This document shows positions 11,619 to 23,058 of a DNA stretch of 64,000 nt, piece by piece. The stretch lies in NCBI GenBank assembly GCA_036785705.1, contig JAWUZG010000299.1, positions 186,001 through 250,000 on the forward strand, in the 5' to 3' direction. The position numbers and the translations under genes were made by a program. Position 1 is the stretch's first letter; every line of letters starts with the position of its first letter. The notes under the pieces were generated by a model that saw only the letters and a program-made list of their open reading frames with translations, ran no database searches and had not been told where the DNA came from. This DNA is from Acanthornis magna (lineage: Eukaryota > Chordata > Aves > Passeriformes > Acanthizidae).

Positions 11619-12417
11619 TCTTTATTTTTTTACATAAAAACAGACACTAAAAAGAAAGAAGGAATATTATAAAATATCCCTAATAAAAAACAACTTTTCC
11701 CTCTGCATGGAGAAGGCATTTTTTTATTTTAAATTTTAATACAGCAGCTTCATTTCCCACAGTGTGTAGGAACCAATTATATTAATAGTATTTTCAGCTC
11801 AGACTGAGATGGTTTGGTCTATTAATGTTCATTGTCAGTGTCTTATCCAGAAGCAGTAGGATGAACTCTGCCTGCCACTGATGCTCCATTTCTGTCTCTT
11901 TGTGTGGTTATTTCAGCAGGAGAATGTGCTGGATGAGCCACTGAAAACAGATGTACAACACCAGATGAAAAAGTGCTGCCTCGTGTTGGATTTCTGTGGG
12001 CAGTTGGTGTTATACCTTTTAAATGTCTCTTTATGTTTGCCAGAATAGCAGAATAGTCAATTCTCTCCTCAATCACAAGCTGCCTGCTCTGGGTAAGTAG
12101 GAAGGTGTTACATCTATTTCTCTCTCCATAACAGAACCTTTCTAGTTCATCCATTAGTTTCACACTAACACAGATTAAAATCTACAGAAGAGAAGGAAAA
12201 AACATCCAAACTAAATTGTCTACAAGTACCAAAAATAGCAAAAACTGAAGAGACAATTCCTGCTGTACATGAAGCAGATTGCACTTGTTTGGTTGGCTGT
12301 CCCTTTGTGGTTGTTTTATTTTTTCTTTTAATTGCATTACTTTGTATCTTTATCCTAGAGCATTCTTTCAGGGTGACTTTGTCATGAAGATGCCCTGATG
12401 TTATGCACATAGATACA
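11619..12417. other. Unique DNA without visible genes
   Basis: AT-rich; the two roughly 100-codon minus-strand frames at 11843-12163 and 12165-12464 have no domain I recognise and cross a CR1 edge. Confidence 0.45.
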
Positions 12418-12482
12418 ATCATGGAATCCCAGAATGGTTTATTGCAAGGCATCTTAGAGATCACCTGGTTCCAAGCCCCTGG
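12418..12482 (-). repeat. Decayed CR1 terminus (minus)
   Basis: ATCATGGAATCCCAGAATGG followed by a degenerate AGAGATCACCTGGTTCCAAGCCCC segment, corresponding to the reverse complement of a CR1 3' end. Confidence 0.65.
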
Positions 12483-12782
12483 CTGATTTCTGAACCATTC
12501 TCCATATCAAGTAGCATCTCATTCCTTGTGTTGTTCCATCAGCTACAAGATCACAGGGAAAGACATGATTTTCCATTCCTGGGGAAATCAGAATTTGACC
12601 CTGAATAGAGCACTGCTCCCTGTGACTGAACTGAGCAAAGCCTGAACCATTGAACAGCCCCAAGCTCAGAGAAATTCACATTTTACCCTTGCCCTGAGAC
12701 TGGCTCTCTGAAAATGTTGTGAGCTCGCATTGCTGGGTGTTCCTTGCTGGAATCCGGGCCTTAAGTGTCCTCTGAAGAAATA

Positions 12783-12865
12783 CACAACCACAGGATCATT
12801 CAGGTTGGAAAAGACTTTCAGGATCATAAATCCAACCCTTGGCCAAACCCCACCATGTCTAGAAG
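12783..12865 (-). repeat. Decayed CR1 terminus (minus)
   Basis: CACAACCACAGGATCATTCA, GGTTGGAAAAGACTTTCAGG and ATCATAAATCCAACCCTTGG follow the older CR1 terminal consensus, with many differences. Confidence 0.75.
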
Positions 12866-13350
12866 AATGCCTTTTCCTCTGCTATTTTCTGCAGACTTCT
12901 GCTTCCCTTCGTTCCTTGAGACAGTCACAGACCCATCTTACCCTTCCTAATCCCCACAAAAAGGTCAATAAAACCCCTTAAAAAAGAAAGGAAGGTTGGG
13001 TGATGCATCCTTTTATTGATGCTGGGTAGGCAGAGGGTTGAGTTGGCGATGAGAAGGTGCATCCCAAAGAAGGGAAGGCCGTTCTAAGGACTCCATGAGA
13101 CAGGAGGGAGCCAAGCCATGATTCAGAGGGAAATTTTGCTCCTGCCATAGTCCTGATGACAGCTCCACTCCAACTTCCCCTCTGAACTCCCCTTTGCCCA
13201 GACTGTTTTCTGTGAGGTGCTGGTCCCAGTGGCAGCCCATGGCACAGGGGATGGTTTCCCATACAATGACAAGGAAGGGCTGGAATTCTTGCTGTAGGAT
13301 GTCACAGGGGACACAGCTGTACCAGAAGCAGCTAAAGTAGTGGATGGAAA

Positions 13351-13422
13351 GTCACAGAATCACAGAATGGTTTGGGTTGGAAGGGACCTTAAAAGTCATC
13401 TGGCTCCACCCCCTTGGGAAAT
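13351..13422 (-). repeat. CR1 terminus (minus)
   Basis: GTCACAGAATCACAGAATGG and TTTGGGTTGGAAGGGACCTT, a near-perfect CR1 3' end, about 70 bp long before the match is lost at CCACCCCCTTGGG. Confidence 0.92.
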
Positions 13423-14940
13423 ACCCACTTTGTACAAAACACACCGAGCTCAGGAGATTTTGGACCCTAAATTAATGCTGGGTTGGCAACTGGTCAGGGC
13501 TGCAATCTAAACTGGTACTGGACCCTTCCTGATGGTTTTATCTGAGCTCCTGGGGACCTTAACAACACTGAATACCTGACTTTAGCGGCAAGAGTGGGAA
13601 AGGAGGTATGCAGCAGCCACAAGGTCACATCATTGCACTTTCCTGCTGTGTGAGTTAGAAAACAAAGTGGAAAGTGATTTTTGTTAAAGCTTTTCAGGAA
13701 CTGGTAGGATTAATATACTCCCTGAATGAGAATAATGCCTTTTTAAACAACATTCAATTGAATTGGCTTTGGGTTAGAAATACAAATATGTTTTGTGTAA
13801 TTAAAATTTGCCCAAATATCTTTAATTGCTTTCTTTTATCTAAATAAATAAGTGTTTAAATCATTCTGAAACTGGGAGAAACTATTAATTTTGCATTTCA
13901 GGTAATTAAAGCTTGCTTATGTAAAACTATGCTGACCTGACACAAAATGGACTAAGGTAAAAACCTGTCAATAAACCAAAACACATGAGAGCCTTTTTAT
14001 ATTTTGCTTAACTTAGATTTTAAAAGGGAGCTTATCCTAATACAAATTAAGTAGAAAGTGTACCTATTTCAGCAGTGAGGAAAAACGCAAAACAGTAGAC
14101 AGGGAAATATTTTCCACAATAAGAGGCCTTTTCAAGTCTTTTACTAAAACTTTGGGGATGCATTATCTTTTTAGCTAGTACTAACAAAATAATAAAAAGT
14201 ATAATGTAATCTTTAATTCTCCTGAATCTGAAAAGTGCAGTTTTGCTTAATATCTTCGTAATTTTTTTAAGAGAAATTTTGTGTACAAACAATGTAAAAA
14301 ACCATAAACTATAATTTGTCTTGCAAAGCTTAATGGCTATTGAAGCCTTCTAGCAAATGTTCTCTACAACTATGGGAAAATATGAGAAAATATTTCAGTA
14401 GCTGAGAGCAGAGGATACCTGGGCATGCAAGAGCCAGCCAAGGTCATCTCACCACCACAATTGCTGCAAAGCAAAAATCAATATTCCGAAGCAGGGAACC
14501 TGGCAATAGCTATTGGGGCTGGTTAGTTGTTTAAAAATTAAGAGTAAGAAATACGTGTAAAAGACCTTTCTCTGACATCGCATCATTTTCACATCAAATT
14601 AACAACATTTTATTTGCGGATAAAATGTAAAAGTGGCAAAGACAAAGTGAAATAGCACTTAGAGCTCTTACATAAATTTTATTGCTGGAAGGAGAAAGAT
14701 CCCCAGATTTGTAAATAATTGCAAATCCTTTGACAGTCCCTGATTGTTCCTGAGAAGTTTATAGGGATTAAGAAGCAATTTGTCTTGCTTCCACAGGAAG
14801 TGCTTTGCGGCCATGGATGGGTTATGTACTTTCTGTGATGGGTTTAGGCAGTTCCATGAATTTACTCTCTTTCTTTTGCTTTACTCACTGCTTTTACCTC
14901 TACTGACTTGAAAAGAAATTGGGTAAATAATAGAAAAATT
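13423..14940. other. Unique AT-rich DNA
   Basis: No gene or repeat family recognised. Confidence 0.5.
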
Positions 14941-15092
14941 GATTCTTGGAAAGGTTTGGGTTGGAAGGAGCCTTAAAGCCCACCCAGTGCCACCCCTGCC
15001 ATGGGCAGGGACACCTTCCACTGTCCCAGGCTGCTCCAAGCCCCAGTGTCCAACCTGGCCTTGGACAATTCCAGAGATAGGGAGTTCACAAC
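14941..15092 (-). repeat. CR1 LINE 3' end (minus)
   Basis: AAGGTTTGGGTTGGAAGGAG, CCACCCAGTGCCACCCCTGC, GGGCAGGGACACCTTCCACT and CCAACCTGGCCTTGGACAAT. Short truncated copy of the main CR1 type. Confidence 0.94.
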
Positions 15093-16334
15093 GTGGACAA
15101 ATAAATATTTGTGGTAGACATGTTTCAATAATGTTGAAAAATTATCATTTAAATAATTGATTCTCACAAGTGACTAGAGTTTACAGTAATATTTATACAG
15201 ATGTGTGCATAAATCGTGCAATATTCTGGTTTTAGAATCCCTACAGCACAAGAATTGCTGTCCAAATTCTTCAGCCACCTTTGCTTGTTCAGGTAGGTAA
15301 TGTCTCTGCCCTGTATGAGAGATGTGACTGAAAAGGGTAGTTTTAGAATAACGCAAAAAACTTTCATAATACTGTAAATGAAAATTAATTCTATGTTGGA
15401 ACCAGATGTTTCTATGACTCTTTATACATTTTTCACTTTCAGTTTTTTTATTGACACTGTAACCTTTGGAGGAGAAGACTTAGCTCCTCTTTATGATTTA
15501 CTGCTAAACATTGGTTCCTTATAGCCTTGGAGCAGACATTCACCTTATTAACTGTGATGACTAAATGCTTATTTTTCAAAAAACACTTGAACAACTGGAA
15601 TTTCTAACAGCTCCAGAGCTGACCAAATGCAAGGCTTTTAAAATGTTTGGCACTAGAATATAAACTTTTCACCACCATAAATTCAGATCTGGCCCCAGTC
15701 TCGCTGCCTCCTGAAAGAAGTGCAGGACTTGTCTGCACATTGTTGTTTTTACGGTAGGAAAATGTGTGAATAATGGCTTGGCAACACATCCTTGAGGGAT
15801 GCAACATAAATTATCTTCCAGAGAAATAAGATATTGATACAATAATGCAGGATGGAGAATATAGAGAACTTTTTGCAATTTGTTGGCGAGAAGATTCAGA
15901 AGTGATGGATGTTCTGTAATTACTGGGCTGAATGCAAAATATGTTTTGCAGGTGTACCCACTATTTAACTGATAGCATTCCTAAATTTCACTTAAAAGTT
16001 TCATTGATTTAATGGTTTGTGGACTCGCAGCTCTCACCCCTGAAAGCTCATCTGTTGTCAAAGTGCTCTTATTTTAAAACTCACTTTGATGCTTATTTCA
16101 TTGTAATTCTTCCCACTTGCTAGATTTGAGAGAATTGCTATAGTGGAAGCATTGGACATTCACAGATGCTTTCATCAAAATATTTAAAACATTCACATGC
16201 TTTTATCTTGTAAAGGTTGTTATCAGGCAATTTATAGATTTTTATCAGAAAATGCTTGATGTTCCACCTAAAAAATTTTGCGTGTTCAGGGTTTTTTTCC
16301 ACATCAGATGCTATTTTGAAAACTACTTTGATTG
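15093..16334. other. Unique AT-rich DNA
   Basis: No recognisable gene; the overlapping minus-strand open frames at 15164-15367 and 15604-15878 lack any domain. Confidence 0.5.
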
Positions 16335-16423
16335 CAGAATCCCAGGGTGGTTTGGGTTGGAAGTGGCCTTAAAAATCATTTCATTTCCACCCCCCTGGCA
16401 TGGGCGGGACACCCTCCACCAGA
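16335..16423 (-). repeat. CR1 terminus (minus)
   Basis: GCAGAATCCCAGGGTGGTTT, GGGTTGGAAGTGGCCTTAAA and CACCCCCCTGGCATGGGCGG. Confidence 0.9.
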
Positions 16424-16460
16424 CTTAAAGGAGACTAACATGGTAGAATGTCTGCATCTT

Positions 16461-16522
16461 AGAGCAGTAGAGGTAGGAAAAGATATCTGGAGATTGTCCA
16501 GTCCTGCATCCTCAAAGCAACA
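16461..16522 (-). repeat. Old CR1 terminus (minus, weak)
   Basis: AGGTAGGAAAAGATATCTGG, AGATTGTCCAGTCCTGC and CTCAAAGCA resemble an older CR1 lineage's terminal block. It lies 40 bp beyond a younger CR1 fragment, which suggests repeated insertion in one spot. Confidence 0.5.
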
Positions 16523-16930
16523 TTAAATGAAGTCCTTCGCTGGACTCACCCTGCCAAGTTCCTGTCCCTCTAATCTTGCAGCCCCCAGCACAGGACACAT
16601 CCCTCCAGCTGTGCCCCCCAGGGCTGTGTGGGGTGCAAAGAACACTTCCCTTGACTCTGCTCCTCCCGAAGGCTGCTGGCTGCCTTTGGGCACATGGACC
16701 TGTGCTCAGCTTTGGCCCTTCCCTGCAGCAAAGCTGCCTCCCAGCCACCCTGTGCCCAGCAGGGACTGGAGCATGGCTTTGCTCCTCCCCACTGGCAGGA
16801 CTTAGCACTTCCCCCTGCTGAATTTTCCCGGATTCCTGTTGAAATTCCTGTTGAAATTCCTGTAAAAATGAGGGGCTCATCTATTTCTTTCCTGTCAAGT
16901 GGTCAGTAGCACAGTCACCACAGTCATGGT
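16523..16930. other. GC-richer unique block
   Basis: C-rich sequence with overlapping open frames of 70-122 codons on both strands, which arise from composition. No family is recognised; it could be an internal CR1 segment too decayed to see. Holds the 12-bp tandem repeat at 16833-16868. Confidence 0.4.
16833..16868 (+). repeat. 12-bp tandem repeat, three units
   Basis: TTCCTGTTGAAA twice exactly, then TTCCTGTAAAAA. A small slippage array. Confidence 0.9.
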
Positions 16931-17052
16931 ATTACAGAATATCAGAATGATTTGGGTTGGGGAGGGCCTTTAAAGCTCATCTCATTCCACTCCCTGCCAT
17001 GGGCAGGGACACCAGGCTGCTCCAAGCCCCATCCAACCTGGCCTGGAACACT
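16931..17052 (-). repeat. CR1 LINE 3' end (minus)
   Basis: ATTACAGAATATCAGAATGA, TTTGGGTTGGGGAGGGCCTT, CTGCCATGGGCAGGGACACC and AGGCTGCTCCAAGCCCC. It lacks the usual CTTCCACTGTCCC between GACAC and CAGG, a small internal deletion. Confidence 0.92.
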
Positions 17053-18669
17053 TAGCATTGCCCATGTTGGTCTGTCCTCTCCTGGCTCTGAGCTGGCTCA
17101 TTTCCCAGTTCCTACTTTAAAGATCTCCTTTCCAGATGGACCAACCTTTAGGCAAAGTTATCTTTGTCCCACTTTGTCAGGTGGTTCCTGTCTCTCATGC
17201 ACTTTTCAGCCTTCAAAAATTCCTGTGTGACCATAGAAACCAAACGGCTGCTTCCACCATCAATGATTTGACCTCCAGAGCTGTCCAGCCACACTCAAAC
17301 ATAACAATAACATCCTGGCAGGGTCAGGGAGACACGACTGTGCTGTTGACCACCACCAGATATCCAAATCAAGAAAATTTCAGTGCAGTTGAAAATAAAA
17401 CCTTCTGTGTAACATTTCCGAGACCTCATTACCCACTTCTTTTTGGTTTTTCCCAACTACACTGTGAGTTAGACTTCTATGTAGCAGACGGTGGAGGTTA
17501 TGGAGTTCCATTATGTTAAAGGTCACAGAATTCTTCTGGGCATGGTTCAACTGGCAGAGCCCAGCCGAGGGAGAGAGCTGTGCCAGCCAAAACCTTGAAA
17601 GTACTAAACTTTTAACTAAGAAACATTCTCATATTTCACCAGATGGGCAGATGGATATGAATCAGGAGAAAATATATGTGTGCGGAAAGATTAAATAGAT
17701 TTCCTTAAGGAATGTGAGGGCAACATTAACAAACTTTAGAGTGCATTGGAAGGGCCTGTCAAGCTAAATGAATTTGAGTTCTTTTTGAAAACAAAGGGTG
17801 AATATTTATGGGTACGTGTGCCTTCAGGAAGAAAGAAAAAGAAAAGAAGGATAGAAATATTAAGAACATGATAAATTTCGAGCACTATAACTTTAATTTT
17901 CAATCCATAGTTTTCTAAAGCCCTTAAAAGCATTTTTTTTCACTTGAGTTCAGCACAGTAACAGCATGGCAGAGCTAACACGGACGTGTGTGCACATTCC
18001 CACCAACTTCCAGCTGTGTTCCTGTTTATATGAAGTTTGCTCACATCTGCTATCAATTTTAATAGCTGATCTAGTGCTTAGTTCTAGACTTAGGAGTTAG
18101 CCTGGCACACAGCAGCAACGTCTACCTAAAGTGAAAACTGAAATACATTGTTCCGTGCAATTATATTGTATTAAATAAGACAATACTTAATCTGAAGAAA
18201 GGAGGTAACACATTGGAAAATTGCAATTTCCACAGACAATTATCATTTTCTGGGTTTGAGTTTAATGAGGTCAATAACATAACATAAAATAGATAATAAC
18301 ATCCCAGTCTTGGAGGTGCTGTTTTTTTCTGCTCATTGGCAAAGTAGAAAATAGATATTCCTCACTTCTTGTCCTGGCCTGTCGGGCTGTGTGTCCACGG
18401 ACCAACAATCATATGATATAATTCAAAAATGGGCAAAATCAGGCTTGAGTACATTCCCTAATGCTGCAAAGTGTTTGGAAAGTCACCTGAACATGGAAAT
18501 GGCCTTGAGAGGTTAAACAAGTCTGCCTGTCTAACATCACTGTGACCACAGTGCTCGGGAGCTGAGAGACAGGATGTTCCTCATGTGCAGGAAGGCAAAT
18601 GCCAACACATGTGACATTTCTTCCAATTATTGCGCTGACCTTGAGGAGTTTTCAAACAGCAGAGCATTT
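17053..18669. other. Unique DNA without visible genes
   Basis: Mixed composition. The 127-codon frame at 17136-17519 (+) has no domain I recognise and no clear splice or promoter context, so it is not called. Confidence 0.45.
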
Positions 18670-18981
18670 CCAGAAGGTCACTGAGCCAGCAGTGCCCTGG
18701 GGGACAAGTGGCCAATGGGATCTGGGGAGAGCATTCAGCAGGTCAGGGAGTGATCCTGTCCCTGTGCCCAGCCCTGGGGGCTCCTCTGGAGTGCTGGGCC
18801 AGCTCTGGATCCTCAGCCCAGCAGGGACAGGAGCTCCTGGAGCGGGGCCGGCGGAGGCTGTGGAGATGAGGAAGGGATGATGATGATGCTCTGGGGTGGC
18901 TCTGCTGAGCAGGGAGGTGGCACCACATGAGCCACTGTGGGCCCTTCCAGCATGACCCATCCTGGCATTCTGTGATTCTGT
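18670..18981 (+). repeat. CR1 LINE fragment with internal deletion (plus)
   Basis: Starts in the upstream CR1 region (CAGAAGGTCACTGAGCCAGC; GGCCAATGGGATCTGGG; CAGGTCAGGGAGTGATCCTG), jumps over most of the 3' region near 18870, and ends with a CR1 terminus (CCCATCCTGGCATTCTGTGA). A GATGATGATGATG run sits at the junction. Confidence 0.85.
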
Positions 18982-19998
18982 GCTTGGCACTGCTGAGATC
19001 TCTTCAGGAGTGCTGTGTCCTGGGCTGGGCATGAGGAGATGCTCAGAGAGCATCCATAGACTTGGATTTAACAGTGGCACAGTAACATGAAATTTTGTAC
19101 TTCCACCTTTCCCTACTGTTTTCTACCATTTTGTCTGACTTCTCACTCTGTTGAGATGACCTCTCATGGGCTGCCTATTCCAACACTGATGTCATACTCT
19201 CGAGTGATCAGCATAGAGCCAATCACAGCTTTATCTTTGTTTTTCCGTGTATTATCCTCTAAATGTACTTATGATGAATTTATAAAGTACTATCCTTGGG
19301 AATGCTCAAGTGCTCTATTTTCAGAAGCGTTGCAGAAGCATTATTTTTAAGAAGCATTAGTCTTAAGATTGAGACTGTAACAATAAGACCTTTTTTCAGG
19401 CAAATGTATGAAAATTAAAGTCCTTCTAACATCTGTCTGTTTGAATACACAGGAGTAGATATAGCTGCTCTTCTCAAGCAAGGAAAGCACTTGTAGTGCA
19501 AGTACATCGTGGAGTGAATGGAGAGGGAATGAGTGTGATTAATAACCAACTACTGTTAATTAGCAGCCTTTCTTCTACTCTGTGCCAGGGGGTCTGGTAG
19601 TATAAATGACTGATTCCCTACAGTGCCAGATAAACACAAGTTCATTATCCTTAATTTCTTTTTACAATTTCCCTTTTGACAAGAAATGGATATATGACAT
19701 CCAAGACTATCCAGGTTCATAGGTGTTTCCACACTTGAGAGTGTGGGCCAGAACAAGAGCAGGACTCCTGATGATTTAGTAAGAATCGTTATTATTTTGC
19801 TTATTTAATATTAATTTAATAGTTTAATATTAACTGTAATTTAATAGGAGATTTCCTGATGATATTCACACCCAGGCAAATCTACTTAATGATGTCCCAA
19901 AGAAACAAAAGCTTTTCTAGCAAGCCAGAGATGATTATGTCATTAATGGGTTGATATGGGCTGGTGTATCCTTCATGGAAGGCTTGGGAAAAGTAAGC
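18982..19998. other. Unique AT-rich DNA
   Basis: No gene or repeat family recognised. Confidence 0.5.
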
Positions 19999-20280
19999 CC
20001 AGAGTCCCAGGATGGGCCAGGATGGAAGGGCCCCCAGTGGGTGACCTGGTGCCACCTCCCTGCTCAGCAGGGCCAGCCCAGAGCTCAGGGCACAGCAGTG
20101 TCCATGTGGCTCTGGAATGTCCCCAGGGAGGAGACTGCAGAGCCTCTGTGCACAATGTGCCCAGGGCTGGCACTGCCCAGGGGAGAAGCTGTGCCTCCTG
20201 AGCAGGGGGAGCTCCCTGGGCTCAGCCCGTGCCCTTCCTCTGTGCCACTGCTGGGCCCTGCTCTGACCCTCCCTGTGCAC
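19999..20280 (-). repeat. CR1 LINE, 3' half (minus)
   Basis: GAGTCCCAGGATGGGCCAGG is the terminus; the body reads GGCCCCCAGTGGGTGACCTG, CCACCTCCCTGCTCAGCAGG and CCAGGGAGGAGACTGCAGAG. It is a variant CR1 type distinct from the dominant one. Together with 20543-20872 it makes one element, split by the minisatellite at 20281-20542. Confidence 0.85.
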
Positions 20281-20542
20281 AGGGACAGCCAGGGACACTC
20301 AGGGACACTTAGAGACACCCAGGGACACTCAGGGACACCCAGGGACAGCCAGGGACACACAGGGACACACAGGGACACACAGGGACAGCCAGGGACACAC
20401 AGGAACACACAGGGACTCTCAGGGACGCCCAGGGACAGCCAGGGACACACAGGGACAGGCAGGGACAGCCAGGGACAGCCAGGGACACACAGGGACAGCC
20501 AGGGATGGACAGCCAGGGATGGACAGCCAGGGATGGACAGCC
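20281..20542 (+). repeat. 10-bp / 14-bp minisatellite
   Basis: Twenty-two consecutive 10-bp units (20281-20500) of consensus AGGGACA(G/C)(C/A)C are followed by three exact 14-bp units AGGGATGGACAGCC (20501-20542). Variants such as AGGGACACAC, AGGGACAGCC and AGGGACACTC alternate. The array sits inside a minus-strand CR1; on that strand the unit reads G(G/T)(C/G)TGTCCCT. The long open frames across it (up to 199 codons) are repeat artefacts. Confidence 0.97.
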
Positions 20543-20872
20543 AGGGCTAAGGCCCCTCTCAGCTGGGGCTCCTCTGGAGGCTGAGCAGCCCCAGCTCCCT
20601 CAGCCTCTCCTGGGCACCATGGGCCATGCTCCAGTCCCTTCCTCAGCTCTGCTCCAGGAGCTCCTGTCCCTGCTGGGCTGAGGATCCAGAGCTGGCACAG
20701 CACTCCAGAGGAGCCCCAGGGCTGGGCACAGGGACAGGATCACTCCCTGACCTGCTGGGAATGCTCTGCCCAGGATGCCATTGCTCCTCGGCCCCCAGGA
20801 CACTCTGCTGGCTCAGTTCATTGTCCCCCAGCATCCCCAGGTCCTTCTCCACAGAGCTGCTCCAGCAGCAAA
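20543..20872 (-). repeat. CR1 LINE, 5' half (minus)
   Basis: Continues the CR1 at 19999-20280: CTCAGCTGGGGCTCCTCTGG, CCAGCTCCCTCAGCCTCTCC, GGAGCTCCTGTCCCTGCTGG, CCAGAGGAGCCCCAGGGCTG and CTCCCTGACCTGCTGGGAAT. Part of this matches 18670-18860 in reverse complement. Confidence 0.88.
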
Positions 20873-22423
20873 TCTCTCTTCCATTGATTTTAACAGCAGA
20901 TCACGGAGTGCTTGATCCATCTCCTTTGTGAGTTTGCCTTGTTTGGATTTTTGGTTGGGATTTTTTGGACTGGAGGGGGTGCTGGGCACATGGAAATAAG
21001 TTGGGATCTTTTGCAAACAGCATTTTAAAACTCGCCTTTAACTTTCCTGGATATCTTGTCCTGGCACTGTGCTACAAATATTCACCAAGGAGTCGAGCAA
21101 ATCTGCACCAGGTTATAATCCTGCAGGTTCCAAGTGCAGACAGGACTTGCCATCAGCTTTCAGTGTGCTGAGCACTGCTCTGATCCTTGGCTACAGTGAC
21201 AAGCTCTTGATGCATGTCTGCACTCACAGCTCCCTGACTCCAGCCTGCAGAATCTGATATTTATGTTAAGCTTCCTCTAAGACATACATAAAGAGCAAAG
21301 AAATAATATACAATATACTTGTATTGGCTTGGGTTCATTTTCCAAATAGTATGTCAGATCTGAATAACTTTTAAAGTGCTAGTTTTCCTATGTAGCCCCA
21401 GGTAATGGTGACACAACTTAGGCAATTTGAGCAGAGATAATACAAACTTCTTGAGAAGAGTTATAGTGACCCTCTACAGAGGTGGCAAGAATTTTTTGAA
21501 GATTATTAAGTTCATTGAAATGTATATTTTGCATGAACAAAGCTATCAACAAACACAGATAAAATGGAGTCATTAATTTCATATGGGAAAAGAGGGGGTT
21601 TATGGGAAATGTTTCAGCATTTCTGAAGGAAACATCCCCTTTCATTTTAAAGTAATGTTTCCATTTTTAATTGATTTTAAAAGAAGTTAATTAGGTCTAA
21701 AATTAAACACAGCATTTAATTATATGTCAAATTGAAAATATTTAGTTGATTAAAAATTTTCTTGGTCCAGGACTCTTCCAAGGATCTAATTTCTAAAACT
21801 AATTTTCTCCTTGTTGTCTAATGTTGATCTGAATGTTCTTGTTCTACTTCTGAAAAACTCTGTAGGCATTTTGGAGGATAAACTTCCATGGTGAGGAGTG
21901 CAAGGTCTGGACACACCTTTAGGATTTTAATGCACACAGGTTTTAATTCACTTTCCCAATGGAGGGTATGACAGAACTGCACAACACCATAAGTATAACC
22001 ATGCCTGTGAACTTGATATGCAGAGTGTTAGATATAAATATCCAGGAACATCTCCTCTCACAGGGGTTTTTCCCTTTTTCTGCAGTCTTCTGCATTCCAG
22101 GTTGTTCCCAGGTCTGTGGGAACACATTCTCTCTGAGCTTCCACATCATGGGATGCCCCACAGTCTTCCCTCAGACCTTCAGGATCAGCGTAGGCATTGT
22201 TTTTATGAAGATGTCTATCTCTTGGCAGACTCTGGTGGTCTCTCCCCATTTGATTCCAAACAGTGAGGAAATTACATAACTTTCAGTCACACTGGGTTAC
22301 TCCCTGGGCAGTTTCCCTAACACAGGCAGGTCATGTTAGTGTCAACTTTCTCAAAAGTCAGTATTGAGCCCCACCGAAGGCTCACTGGACTGTTTCCAAT
22401 AAGTGCATGTTTTTAACATGGCT
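20873..22423. other. Unique DNA without visible genes
   Basis: AT-rich; no gene, RNA or repeat family recognised. Confidence 0.5.
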
Positions 22424-23058
22424 GGAAAGTGCCCACTGGGAAAGGCCCTGGGGGTGCTGGGGACAGAGGCTCGACAGGAGCCCAGGGGTGCCCAGCGGGG
22501 CAAGAGGCCAATGGCCCCTGGCCTGTCCCAGGGCAGGGACTGTCCCCTGTGCTGGCACTGCTGAGGGACCCCAGGGCTGTGTCCAGTCTGGGTCTCTCAT
22601 GGCCAGAGAGACACTGAGGGGCTGAGCGTGTCCAGGGAAGGGAACGGAGCTGGGAAGGGTCTGGAGCCCCAGGAGCAGCTGAGGGAGCTGGGAAAGGGCT
22701 CAGCCTGGAGAAAAGGAGGCTCAGGGGGACCTTGTGGCTCTGCACAGCTCCTGACAGGAGGGGACAGCCGGGGAGGTCAGGCTGTGCTCGCAGGGAACAG
22801 GGACAGGAGGAGAGGGAACGGCCTCAGGCTGGGCCAGGGGAGGCTCAGGGTGGACATCAGCAGGAATTTCTCCATGGAAAGGGTGCTCAGGCCTTGGCAG
22901 GGCTACCCAGGGAGGTTTGGAGTGCCCATCCTGGAGATGCCCAAGGAAGGGCTGGAGGTGGCACTGAGTGCTCTGGGCTGGGGACAAGGTGGGCATGGGC
23001 ACAGCTTGGACTCCATGGGCTGGGATGACTTTCCCAAGCTCAGGGATTCTGATTCTTT
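22424..23058 (+). repeat. CR1 LINE, long 3' fragment (plus)
   Basis: At 635 bp this is among the longest uninterrupted CR1 copies here. It runs from the upstream region (GAAAGTGCCCACTGGGAAAG; GGCCAATGGCCCCTGGCCTG) through GAGGCTCAGGGGGACCTTGT, the GGACAGCCGGGGAGGTCAGG block and CAAGGTGGGCATGGGCACAG to a decayed end GGGATTCTGATTCTTTG. It shows the order of segments used here to recognise the shorter copies. Confidence 0.93.

Noticed and set aside
17136..17519. 127-codon plus-strand frame
   Set aside because: No recognisable domain and no regulatory context; composition explains it.
20281..20542. CRISPR-like array
   Set aside because: The 10-bp units are contiguous, without unique spacers, and the genome is avian.
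19951..20550. 199-codon plus-strand frame with GHSGTPRDSQG-type repeats
   Set aside because: It translates the minisatellite and antisense CR1. The peptide repeat only reflects the DNA repeat.
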